Shown one piece after another: positions 46,714 through 54,716 of a stretch of DNA of 64,000 nt (positions within the stretch are counted from its first letter, which is position 1; every line of letters begins with the position of its first letter). The DNA is from JBMNGH01 sp050949725. Lineage in GTDB: Bacteria > Bacillota > Thermosediminibacteria > Thermosediminibacterales > Tepidanaerobacteraceae. The notes below the pieces were generated by a model. That model did not search any database, was not told the origin of the DNA, and saw only the letters and a list, made by a program, of their open reading frames with translations. Location of the stretch: contig JBMNGH010000011.1 in the NCBI GenBank assembly GCA_050949725.1, forward strand, positions 62,001 to 126,000. Reading direction: 5' to 3'. The translations under genes were made by a program, and so were the position numbers.

Positions 46714-47919
46714 TTATGCAGGTGTATCATTAGTTGAATTATTAGGCAAGAGCCCTGAAAGTATGGAAGTGCGCACGATTATGCCTAAAAGCTTGTTTTC
46801 ATCATCTACTACAACTATGGGATATTTTGATTTTGCAGCATTTTCAAGAAGGTTTTCAATGTACTCATCTGGTGAAGTTTTGTAGTAATCGTGCCGCAAT
46901 AATTCTTTCAGAGATGATTGCTTGTTTTTAACTGCATCTACACAATCATCTATAGTCACAATACCTTCTAATTCCATATTTCTTCCAACTACAAACACAC
47001 TTGATATGTTGCTTGCCTGCATTTCTTTGATAGCGACCCTTACACCGTCTTTTATGGATACTAAGGCATTGGGTTTTCTCATGATATTTTTAGCCTGAAT
47101 TACCTTTGTTCTATCAATACTTTTGACAAAGTCCTCTATATATTCATTTGAGGGATTATTTAGTATTTCTTCAGGGGTTCCCTGTTGTACAATTTTCCCA
47201 TCTTTCATAACTGCCACTCTATCGCCCAGTTTAAATGCTTCATTTATGTCATGGGTAATAAAAATTATGGTCTTTTTTAGTTTCGATTGAATTTCCAAAA
47301 GCTCAATCTGCATATCTCGGCGGATAAGCGGGTCTAAGGCGCTGAAGGGTTCATCCATAAGCAGTATATCCGGGTTATTAGCGAGGGCTCGGGCAAGGCC
47401 CACCCTTTGCTGCATTCCGCCACTGAGCTCAGTGGGCATTTTATCTTCCCAGCCTTTAAGCCCCACACTTTCTAGAGCTTCAAGGGCGATTTGCTTTCTT
47501 TTGTCTTTATGGATATTCCTAATTTCAAGGCCATATTCTACATTGCCAAGCACTGTCCTATGTGTAAACAGACCAAAGTTTTGAAATACCATGGCAACTT
47601 TGTTTTGCCTAAATTCCCGTAGTTGTTGCCTGTCGTACTTAACTATATCTTCACCATCTATTAAAATTTCACCTGCAGTTGGCCTATTTAAAAGATTAAG
47701 ACATCTAATAAGTGTGGATTTTCCGCTGCCGGAAAGCCCCATTATTACAAAGAACTCACCTTCGTCAACTGTAAATGAAGCGTTGTTTACACCGACAGTT
47801 TGACCTGTTGTTTTTAATATTTTTTCTTTTGTCCAGCCCTCTTTTAATCTTTTAAGAGCAAGTTTTGGCTTTGAACCAAATATTTTAACTAAGTTTTTAA
47901 CTTCTATTTTTTTTGACAT
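46714..47919 (-). CDS. opuAA: Glycine betaine/proline ABC importer ATP-binding protein with CBS domains
   Basis: The ATPase of an osmoprotectant importer, 401 aa. It has Walker A GLSGSGKST, signature LSGGMQQRVGL and Walker B ILLMDEPFSALDP. Two C-terminal CBS domains (from about residue 285: IMRKPNALVSI, VVGRNMELEGIVTIDDCV, KYPIVVVDDENKLLGI) are typical of ProV/OpuAA and sense ionic strength in OpuA. ATG 47919 was preferred over the upstream TTG because GGGAGAG lies 9 nt before it. Confidence 0.94.
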   Translation of the reverse strand: MSKKIEVKNLVKIFGSKPKLALKRLKEGWTKEKILKTTGQTVGVNNASFTVDEGEFFVIMGLSGSGKSTLIRCLNLLNRPTAGEILIDGEDIVKYDRQQLREFRQNKVAMVFQNFGLFTHRTVLGNVEYGLEIRNIHKDKRKQIALEALESVGLKGWEDKMPTELSGGMQQRVGLARALANNPDILLMDEPFSALDPLIRRDMQIELLEIQSKLKKTIIFITHDINEAFKLGDRVAVMKDGKIVQQGTPEEILNNPSNEYIEDFVKSIDRTKVIQAKNIMRKPNALVSIKDGVRVAIKEMQASNISSVFVVGRNMELEGIVTIDDCVDAVKNKQSSLKELLRHDYYKTSPDEYIENLLENAAKSKYPIVVVDDENKLLGIIVRTSILSGLLPNNSTNDTPA

Positions 47920-47942
47920 TATACAATTCTCTCCCAAGGATT

Positions 47943-48791
47943 TTATACATGTTCATATTTTTTGGAAATCATTTGAGTAAGCCTGTCGATAATAATGGCA
48001 AGAAAGACTATACTAATGCCTGAGTTAAAGCCCATGGCAATATCAGTTCTGTTTATGGCAATTATGACATTTTCACCAAGACCTTTTGCCCCAATCATCG
48101 AAGAAGTGACCACCATAGACATTGCCAACATCGTTGTCTGGTTTATACCTGCCATAATAGTGGGCATTGCTTGAGGCAGCTCAACCTTTACTAGCGCCTG
48201 CCATCTAGATGAGCCAAAGGCATAAGCGGCTTCTCTCATTTCTTTAGGCACCCGTTTTATAGCTAAGGTGGTTAATCTTATACAGGGTGGAGTAGAATAA
48301 ACTATAGTTGCAAATACTGCAGGCACAGTTCCCAGACCAAAGAAAATCATGGCAGGAATCAGGTAGACAAAGCTTGGCATTGTCTGCATGCCGTCAAGCA
48401 GCGGCTTCAAAAGGGCCTCCAGCTTTTGATTATATGCCGAATATATACCTATAGGTATTCCAATGATTATGCTCAGTATTACTGATGTTATTACAATGGC
48501 CAAGGTGAAAATCATATCCTCCCAAAGACCTATCAAGCCTATTAACATAATCATCATGGCATATCCAAGGCCTGATTTGAAACTTTTCAACTTCCAACCC
48601 AGTAAGAAAATCAGCAAAATGAACAAGAACCACGGTATAAACGACAAACCATCTTGTATGTTAAATACAATCCATTTTATAACATCTGTCAGAGCATCGA
48701 AAAATCCTTGAAAGTTTAATATAAGCCAATCGACCAGTGCTTCTATATACATTCCTGGATCAAATTTTATTAATTCAGGAAAACTATTCAT
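47943..48791 (-). CDS. opuAB: Glycine betaine/proline ABC importer permease
   Basis: A ProW-type permease of about 282 aa with seven or eight membrane segments and the EAA loop KVELPQAMPTIMAGINQTTML (about residues 200-220). The N-terminal stretch contains an amphipathic segment before the first membrane span. ATG 48791 has GAGG 9 nt upstream. Second gene of the operon, between the binding protein and the ATPase. Confidence 0.93.
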   Translation of the reverse strand: MNSFPELIKFDPGMYIEALVDWLILNFQGFFDALTDVIKWIVFNIQDGLSFIPWFLFILLIFLLGWKLKSFKSGLGYAMMIMLIGLIGLWEDMIFTLAIVITSVILSIIIGIPIGIYSAYNQKLEALLKPLLDGMQTMPSFVYLIPAMIFFGLGTVPAVFATIVYSTPPCIRLTTLAIKRVPKEMREAAYAFGSSRWQALVKVELPQAMPTIMAGINQTTMLAMSMVVTSSMIGAKGLGENVIIAINRTDIAMGFNSGISIVFLAIIIDRLTQMISKKYEHV

Positions 48792-48811
48792 TTTTATAAA
48801 CCTCACTTCAA

Positions 48812-49801
48812 CTAGAGTGCTTCTTTAACTTTGCTTGCAATGTCTTCTGGTAGCCACTGTGTCCACAAATCATCATATTCTTGTAAAAACCATTTTGCAG
48901 CTTCGTCAGCGTCTGCATCGTTCTCCTGCATGTAAGCCAACATTTTGTTAGTAAGCTCCGAGCTTGTTTCATAGTTCTTTAAAAATTCCACTACTTCTGG
49001 AGCTTTTTCAGCAAGGTCTTTATTTACGGCTACAGTGACTTTAACACCCGGGAATTCGCAAGCATATCCATCTTCCCATTTGGCCTCATCATATGGCTCA
49101 TCCTCAAGCAAAGTCATATCATATTTACCCATAATCCATGTGGGTTCCCAATAGTATCCTACCCAAGGCTCACCTCTTTGAACGGCCGATACTATTGAAG
49201 TGCTCAATGCCGTATCAGAGCCAGGATTAAAGTAATCATAATGTTCATCTAGGTCGTATGTTTCAAACTTGGTGCGAAGCACTTCATCAGCAAACCAGTT
49301 AGGAGGAGAACCATAAATTCTTCCCTGATTGGGATTATCGGGATCCTTGAATATTTCCCAATATTCGGGCAAATCTTTAACTGACTTTAAATCAGGAGCA
49401 ATTGGGTCAAGCCCTCTTTCGGCATCTCCTTTTATCACATATGTTGGCACGTAAAGCCCTTGAGCATTGTCGTCAAAGTTTACGGATAGTTCTAAGATGT
49501 CACCGCTTTTGATACCAGGATCATATACTTCTTTAAAATTGTCGGTCCAGGCTTCCATATAAATATCGATGTCTCCTTGAATTAACCCTTGCAAGGTTAT
49601 AGATGATGAACCTGTTATCACATCAGTTTTATAACCATATCCATTTTCAAGTATAAAGCCTGCTATAGAGTTGTGAATTCTTATACTGTCCCAACCGGCA
49701 TCAGCGAAAACTAATACATCACTGGTTTCAGATGTATTATTCCCCGATGAGCAAGCAGTTATAAGGAAAATAACACCGATAGCTATCACTACGAAGCTCA
49801 A
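48812..49801 (-). CDS. opuAC: Glycine betaine/proline ABC importer substrate-binding lipoprotein
   Basis: A ProX/OpuAC-type binding protein with lipobox LITACSS. Trp residues for quaternary-amine binding (DAGWDSIRIHNS, EAWTDNF, VGYYWEPTW) occur in the expected regions. First gene of the operon. The start is unclear. TTG 49801 has no nearby ribosome-binding site. A strong AAAGGAG lies upstream, 9 nt before an in-frame ATC at 49825 that would give a fuller, positively charged signal peptide. No ATG/GTG fits. Confidence 0.93.
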   Translation of the reverse strand: MSFVVIAIGVIFLITACSSGNNTSETSDVLVFADAGWDSIRIHNSIAGFILENGYGYKTDVITGSSSITLQGLIQGDIDIYMEAWTDNFKEVYDPGIKSGDILELSVNFDDNAQGLYVPTYVIKGDAERGLDPIAPDLKSVKDLPEYWEIFKDPDNPNQGRIYGSPPNWFADEVLRTKFETYDLDEHYDYFNPGSDTALSTSIVSAVQRGEPWVGYYWEPTWIMGKYDMTLLEDEPYDEAKWEDGYACEFPGVKVTVAVNKDLAEKAPEVVEFLKNYETSSELTNKMLAYMQENDADADEAAKWFLQEYDDLWTQWLPEDIASKVKEAL

Positions 49802-49853
49802 CTTTAGACTTTTTGAAAAAAAGATAACGAACCACTCCTTTTATAAAAATTAA

Positions 49854-49918
49854 AGTTCTATGTGATGATACATAGAACTCTTTTTTAGTATTATAACCCA
49901 TAACAAGAATTATCGCAA
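49854..49918 (-). promoter_or_regulatory. Promoter and 5'-UTR hairpin of the betaine importer operon
   Basis: Minus strand -35 TTGCGA (49918-49913), 17 nt, -10 TATAAT (49895-49890). A perfect 10-bp hairpin AGTTCTATGT / ACATAGAACT (49879-49854) then lies in the leader before the ribosome-binding site. It is followed by TTTAATTTTT, so attenuation is possible. Confidence 0.7.
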
Positions 49919-50036
49919 ATTAGTTCGACTTCAAAGTAGTACCTTCTTGAAAGCTTGTAATTGAGACAGATTTAAAAATATAATAAAATTTAGATGAAGT
50001 CACAAAACAAGTAAGATAAAAGGGAGAAATAAATCG

Positions 50037-52018
50037 TTTCTTCGGAAGCATATCTAATAATACTATTGCTTGAAACGCACTATATACAATAATTTCAGGC
50101 ATATTTTTTTGTCAAATATTCGCCATAATCAGTTGTCTTATGTTATAATATATGGTATAATTACCTATGAAATACAATCTTTTAGAAGGCGGGTCTATCG
50201 TGTTTTTAGCTAAGAATTACTCAAAGAGAACCGGCAGAACATATTTACAAATTGTCCACGGCTATCGTGACAAAGAGGGAAAAACTAAACGCAAAGTTAT
50301 TAAATCTTTGGGCTATCTTGATGAACTTGAGAAAAAATATGATGACCCAATAGCACATTTTACTCAAGTTGCAAAACAAATGGATGCTGAACGCAAAAAA
50401 AATAAGCAGCTTGTAATTACTATTGATGCCGATAGTCAAGTAGATCGGAACGTTCAAAATAGAAAAAACTTTGGTCATGTTGTGTTTAGTAAGGTTTACC
50501 ATGAATTAGAGCTTGATAGATTTTTTAACAATAAGCAAAGGCATGAAAACTTTAAATTTAATTCAAACAGCATAATGAAAGTTTTACTTTTTGCAAGATT
50601 GCTCTATCCTTGCTCAAAAAAAGCAACTGTTGAGATTAAAGATCGGTTTTTTGATAAGGCGGATTTTACATTGGATGATGTATATAATTGTTTAACACAT
50701 TTTAATAAGATTGAAAAAGATGTACAAAAATTTATTCATGAGCAGATTGTAAAGCAGTATGATAGGAAGACTGATCTTGTATATTACGATGTAACAAATT
50801 ATTACTTTGAAATAGACAAAGAGGATGATTTTAGAAGAAAAGGTGCTTGCAAAGAACATAGCCCTGATCCTATTGTACAGATGGGGCTTGCGGTAGATAG
50901 GCTAGGGATTCCCATTTCTTATCAACTTTTCGAAGGAAATACCCATGATTCGCAAACTCTAATGCCTATTTTAAAAAATATTAAAAAGCAATTTAAAACA
51001 AAAAAAATTATAGTTGTTGCAGATAAAGGGCTTCATAGTGGTGATAATATTGCTTTTAATACTATTTTAGGTGATGGATACATATACAGTAAAAGTGTAA
51101 GAGCTGCTAGCAGTGATTTTAAATCTTATGTTCTTGATGATGAAGGTTATACATGGATAGGTAATGACTATAAAAGAAAATCCAGAGTCATCCCTACTGA
51201 AATTAATGTGACTGTGGGTAAATATAAAAATGGTAAAAAGAAAAAGAAGAAAGTTCTAATAGACCAAAAGCAGGTTATCTTTTACAGCCATAAATATGCA
51301 GAGCGTGCTAAAAAGCAAAGGGAAGCTGTTATTGCTAAGGCAGTTGACCTTATTGCTCACCCTTCCAAGTATCAAAAGGCTACATCCTATGGGGCTGCAG
51401 CTTATGTTGCTAATATTGAGTTTGATAAAAATACGGGGGAAATTTTAAATACAGGAAAAAAACTATTTTTAGATGAAGAAAAGATAAAGCAAGATGAAAA
51501 ACTAGATGGGTATTACGCTATAGTTACAAGTGAACTTGATGAGTCAGATGATCGTATTATTGAACTATATAGGGACCTTTGGAGGATAGAGGAGTCTTTT
51601 AAGATAACTAAAAGCAACTTAGATGCAAGGCCGGTCTACCTTATAAGAAAAGATCATATTAATGCACATTTTTTAATCTGTTTTATAGCCTTAATAATTG
51701 CGAGAATCGTTGAGATTAGGCTTGGCAATAAATATTCGATTGAAAGGATTCTTAATACCCTACGCTTGGTGTCTTGTAGTCATATAGATGCAAATCACTA
51801 TCTTTTTGATTATGCAGATGAGGTTACTGATGATATAAATGAGGTTTTCGATCTTAATATCGGTAAAAAAGTTATGACTTTAGGTGAAATAAAAAAAGTT
51901 TTTGCTAGGGTAAAAAAGAGGTAAATTAGTCTACAAGTCTAGGCAAAAATAGAACCCCGAAATGTCGCTATTTTAAAGGGCTTTCGGGGTTTTTTATCTG
52001 ATTTTGCTTCCGAAGAAA
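50037..52018 (+). mobile_element. IS1634-family insertion sequence, copy 2 (intact)
   Basis: 1982 bp with the same terminal inverted repeats as copy 1 (TTTCTTCGGAAGCA ... TGCTTCCGAAGAAA). It has an uninterrupted transposase and the same internal terminator. It is inserted between the betaine importer operon and a two-component system. The 240 bp to its right hold no clear gene. Confidence 0.95.
50167..51924 (+). CDS. IS1634-family DDE transposase
   Basis: Complete 585-aa transposase. An N-terminal region (IVHGYRDKEGKTKRKVIKSLGYLDEL) is followed by the DDE core (YYDVTNYYFE, VVADKGLHSG) and a C-terminal glutamate region (YRDLWRIEESFKITKSNLDA). Differs from copy 1 at a few codons (IRKDHI/TRKDHI) and by its intact frame. 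Probably active. Confidence 0.96.
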   Translation: MKYNLLEGGSIVFLAKNYSKRTGRTYLQIVHGYRDKEGKTKRKVIKSLGYLDELEKKYDDPIAHFTQVAKQMDAERKKNKQLVITIDADSQVDRNVQNRKNFGHVVFSKVYHELELDRFFNNKQRHENFKFNSNSIMKVLLFARLLYPCSKKATVEIKDRFFDKADFTLDDVYNCLTHFNKIEKDVQKFIHEQIVKQYDRKTDLVYYDVTNYYFEIDKEDDFRRKGACKEHSPDPIVQMGLAVDRLGIPISYQLFEGNTHDSQTLMPILKNIKKQFKTKKIIVVADKGLHSGDNIAFNTILGDGYIYSKSVRAASSDFKSYVLDDEGYTWIGNDYKRKSRVIPTEINVTVGKYKNGKKKKKKVLIDQKQVIFYSHKYAERAKKQREAVIAKAVDLIAHPSKYQKATSYGAAAYVANIEFDKNTGEILNTGKKLFLDEEKIKQDEKLDGYYAIVTSELDESDDRIIELYRDLWRIEESFKITKSNLDARPVYLIRKDHINAHFLICFIALIIARIVEIRLGNKYSIERILNTLRLVSCSHIDANHYLFDYADEVTDDINEVFDLNIGKKVMTLGEIKKVFARVKKR

Positions 52019-52259
52019 AGATTATAACACAATTTCAGAAACTGCAAAATAGCCGGTTTTATTTTTTACCTAGCAAGACAAATATTTAAAAGATAACTTA
52101 AAGCTGGATACTAGTTTTTTCCCATTACCGGGAAGTGTTGCAATTAGCCCTGCTAAGGTAGAAGATTATGTAACATATCACTTAAAATTCCAATTATGGC
52201 TTGTGGTATAATAAAAATATGTTTTTTACTCGAATTAATGTAAAGCCAGGGTGGAGTTT

Positions 52260-52946
52260 ATGAAGAGGATTTTGATCGTGGAAGATGACAAGACCATAGC
52301 CTACGGGCTTGAATATTCACTTAAGCAAGAGAATTTTGCAACAGTGGTTTGTCATGATGTTGTATGTGCCAAAAGGGTAATAACCGAAGAGTTAGATTCA
52401 ATATCATTGTGTTTATTTGACCTTTCATTACCTGATGGCAGTGGGTATGATTTGTGCAAAATGGTGAAACAGAAAAAGGATATACCCGTCATATTTTTGA
52501 CTGTGGTTGATGATGAAGTAAATGTGGTGATGGGCCTTGACATGGGTGCAGATGATTATATAACCAAACCTTTTCGCATACGTGAACTTATATCCCGAAT
52601 AAAATCTGTCTTGCGAAGATACCAAAAACAGCCTCAAGTCACAGCTTTGATTGAAATTGGGAATATCCGTATCAATACCCTGGAAGGTAAGGTATACAAG
52701 GATTGGAATGAAATTTCGCTGACTGCTTTAGAGTACCGATTGTTACTTATCTTGGCAAACCATGCGGGTCAAGTCCTGTCAAGAAAACAGTTGTTGGAGC
52801 AAATATGGGATGTGGCAGGAGATTTTGTAAATGATAATACACTAACGGTGTATATTAAAAGACTTAGGGAAAAATTAGAGGATAATCCGCAAAATCCTAC
52901 GATTATCAAAACTGTTCGCGGTTTGGGTTATAAGGTTGGTGATTAG
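52260..52946 (+). CDS. OmpR-family response regulator
   Basis: A receiver domain with acidic pair VEDDK, phospho-Asp in LFDLSLPDG (about residue 54) and the TKPFR lysine is followed by a winged-helix DNA-binding domain (ALEYRLLLILANHAGQVLSR; TVRGLGYKV). ATG 52260 follows GTGGAG by 3-4 nt. With the kinase next to it and the exporter downstream it resembles antimicrobial-peptide sensing systems. Confidence 0.94.
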   Translation: MKRILIVEDDKTIAYGLEYSLKQENFATVVCHDVVCAKRVITEELDSISLCLFDLSLPDGSGYDLCKMVKQKKDIPVIFLTVVDDEVNVVMGLDMGADDYITKPFRIRELISRIKSVLRRYQKQPQVTALIEIGNIRINTLEGKVYKDWNEISLTALEYRLLLILANHAGQVLSRKQLLEQIWDVAGDFVNDNTLTVYIKRLREKLEDNPQNPTIIKTVRGLGYKVGD

Positions 52947-52947
52947 C

Positions 52948-53949
52948 GTGCTGCGCAATTTAGAAATTAGGAATTTCTTACTGGTTATGGGCCTGATTGC
53001 TTTAGTGGCAACAGCTATTGGAGCTATGTCTTCACTGTTTTCTGCGATATTAATATTTATCACTTCTGCATTGCTAATGGGATGCAGTTTATTTTTTACC
53101 CGATGGCGGTATCGTGAAATCGAAAAGCTATCGGGTTATTTACGTAAGATTGTCGCTGGAAATTATTCTCTAGATGTAAGGGATAACCATGAAGGTGAGT
53201 TAAGCATCCTGAAAAACGAAATTTACAAAGTTACTCAGATGCTGTCAGAACAGAAAAACCTTTTACAGCAAGATAAGATCCAGCTAACCGATGCTATTTC
53301 AGATATTTCGCATCAGCTTAAAACCCCTCTGACATCAATGATGGTGATGACGGACTTATTAAGTGATGCAAGTCTTCCTGAAACGATAAGAGTGGAATTT
53401 ACTCATAATATTCGTATTCAGCTTGAACGGATAGAATGGCTTGTTTCGTCATTGCTGAAACTTTCAAAAATTGATTCGGGAACCGCACAGTTTAAAAAAG
53501 AAAAGGTAATGGTAAGAGAGCTAATACAAAAAGCGATAGAGCCTCTTTTGATTCCGATGGATATAAAACAGCAGAGTCTTTCAATAGAAGGTAGTGATTC
53601 AGTTTCATTTGTTGGTGATTTCAAGTGGACCGCCGAGGCAGTGATTAACATCTTAAAAAACTGTGTAGAGCACACTGATGAAGGCGGAAGGATTTCCATT
53701 TCTTTTTCGGAAAATCCACTGTTTACGGAAATAGTCATTGCCGATAATGGGAAAGGAATATCAAAAGAAGATATGCCATATATTTTTAAGCGGTTTTATA
53801 AAGGTAAGAATGCAAGTGAAGGCAGTGTCGGAATCGGCCTTGCCATGGCCTATAGTATTGTAACAAACCAAAATGGAGATATACAAATCAAAAGTGAAAA
53901 AGAAAAGGGCACAGAGTTTCGAATTAAGTTTTACAAACAAGTTATTTAA
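52948..53949 (+). CDS. Sensor histidine kinase
   Basis: A membrane kinase of about 333 aa. Two adjacent membrane segments with almost no extracellular loop (about residues 10-55) are followed by a HAMP-like linker, phospho-acceptor His in DISHQLKTPLTS (about 123) and ATP-binding motifs NCVEHTDEGG, IADNGKGI and GVGIGLAM-like SVGIGLAMAYSI. The small sensor region suggests it senses through the ABC exporter, as BceS-type kinases do. It starts 2 bp after the regulator gene. Confidence 0.92.
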   Translation: MLRNLEIRNFLLVMGLIALVATAIGAMSSLFSAILIFITSALLMGCSLFFTRWRYREIEKLSGYLRKIVAGNYSLDVRDNHEGELSILKNEIYKVTQMLSEQKNLLQQDKIQLTDAISDISHQLKTPLTSMMVMTDLLSDASLPETIRVEFTHNIRIQLERIEWLVSSLLKLSKIDSGTAQFKKEKVMVRELIQKAIEPLLIPMDIKQQSLSIEGSDSVSFVGDFKWTAEAVINILKNCVEHTDEGGRISISFSENPLFTEIVIADNGKGISKEDMPYIFKRFYKGKNASEGSVGIGLAMAYSIVTNQNGDIQIKSEKEKGTEFRIKFYKQVI

Positions 53950-54032
53950 GTGACTAAATTGTCACTTTATAAGTCACCTGAAAGTCATTTTAGGCAGATA
54001 TACTAGTCTTAGCTTACATTGGAGGTATTACA

Positions 54033-54716
54033 ATGGAAATATTAAAAATCGAACATCTGTCTAAAATTTACGGTAAAGGCGAAACAGCGGTAAAAGCCTT
54101 GGATGATGTGTCTTTGACGGTGGAAAGGGGCGAGTTTGTAGCTATTATCGGTCCTTCCGGCTCTGGAAAATCTACACTTCTTCATATGATCGGTGGTGTG
54201 GACAGGCCAACCAGCGGAAAGGTATTTGTGAATAACACAGATATATATAATCTTGACGAGACCCAGCTTGCAATCTTTCGGCGCCGGCAGATCGGTTTAA
54301 TTTATCAGTTCTATAACCTTATTCCGGTTTTAACCGTTGAAGAGAACATCACACTGCCATTATTACTGGATGGACAAAAGGTGGATGAGAAGTATTTTAG
54401 TGATATTGTTAAGGCTTTGAACATTGAAGAGCGCCTAAGCTATCTTCCAAATCAGCTCTCTGGCGGACAACAGCAACGGGTTTCCATCGGTAGGGCGTTG
54501 ATAAACAATCCTGCTATCATGCTGGCAGATGAACCTACAGGCAATCTAGATAGTAAAAATAGCAGAGACATTATTGATTTGTTAAAGGCATTTAATAAAA
54601 CCTATAATAAGACTTTGATGGTGATTACCCATGACGAACGGATTGCCTTACAGGCAGATCGCCTGATTTACATTGAAGATGGAAGGATCGCCAAAGATGA
54701 GGTGATCCGTCCATGA
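54033..54716 (+). CDS. ABC transporter ATP-binding protein (LolD/MacB/BceA-type)
   Basis: A 227-aa ATPase with Walker A GPSGSGKST, signature LSGGQQQRVSIGRAL and Walker B IMLADEPTGNLDS, the pattern of exporters paired with FtsX permeases. ATG 54033 follows GGAGG. It overlaps the permease gene as ATGA. Confidence 0.94.
   Translation: MEILKIEHLSKIYGKGETAVKALDDVSLTVERGEFVAIIGPSGSGKSTLLHMIGGVDRPTSGKVFVNNTDIYNLDETQLAIFRRRQIGLIYQFYNLIPVLTVEENITLPLLLDGQKVDEKYFSDIVKALNIEERLSYLPNQLSGGQQQRVSIGRALINNPAIMLADEPTGNLDSKNSRDIIDLLKAFNKTYNKTLMVITHDERIALQADRLIYIEDGRIAKDEVIRP

Noticed and set aside
52019..52259. Possible gene fragment right of IS copy 2 (SVAISPAKVEDYVTYHLKF)
   Set aside because: A short open stretch without start, ribosome-binding site or recognisable family.
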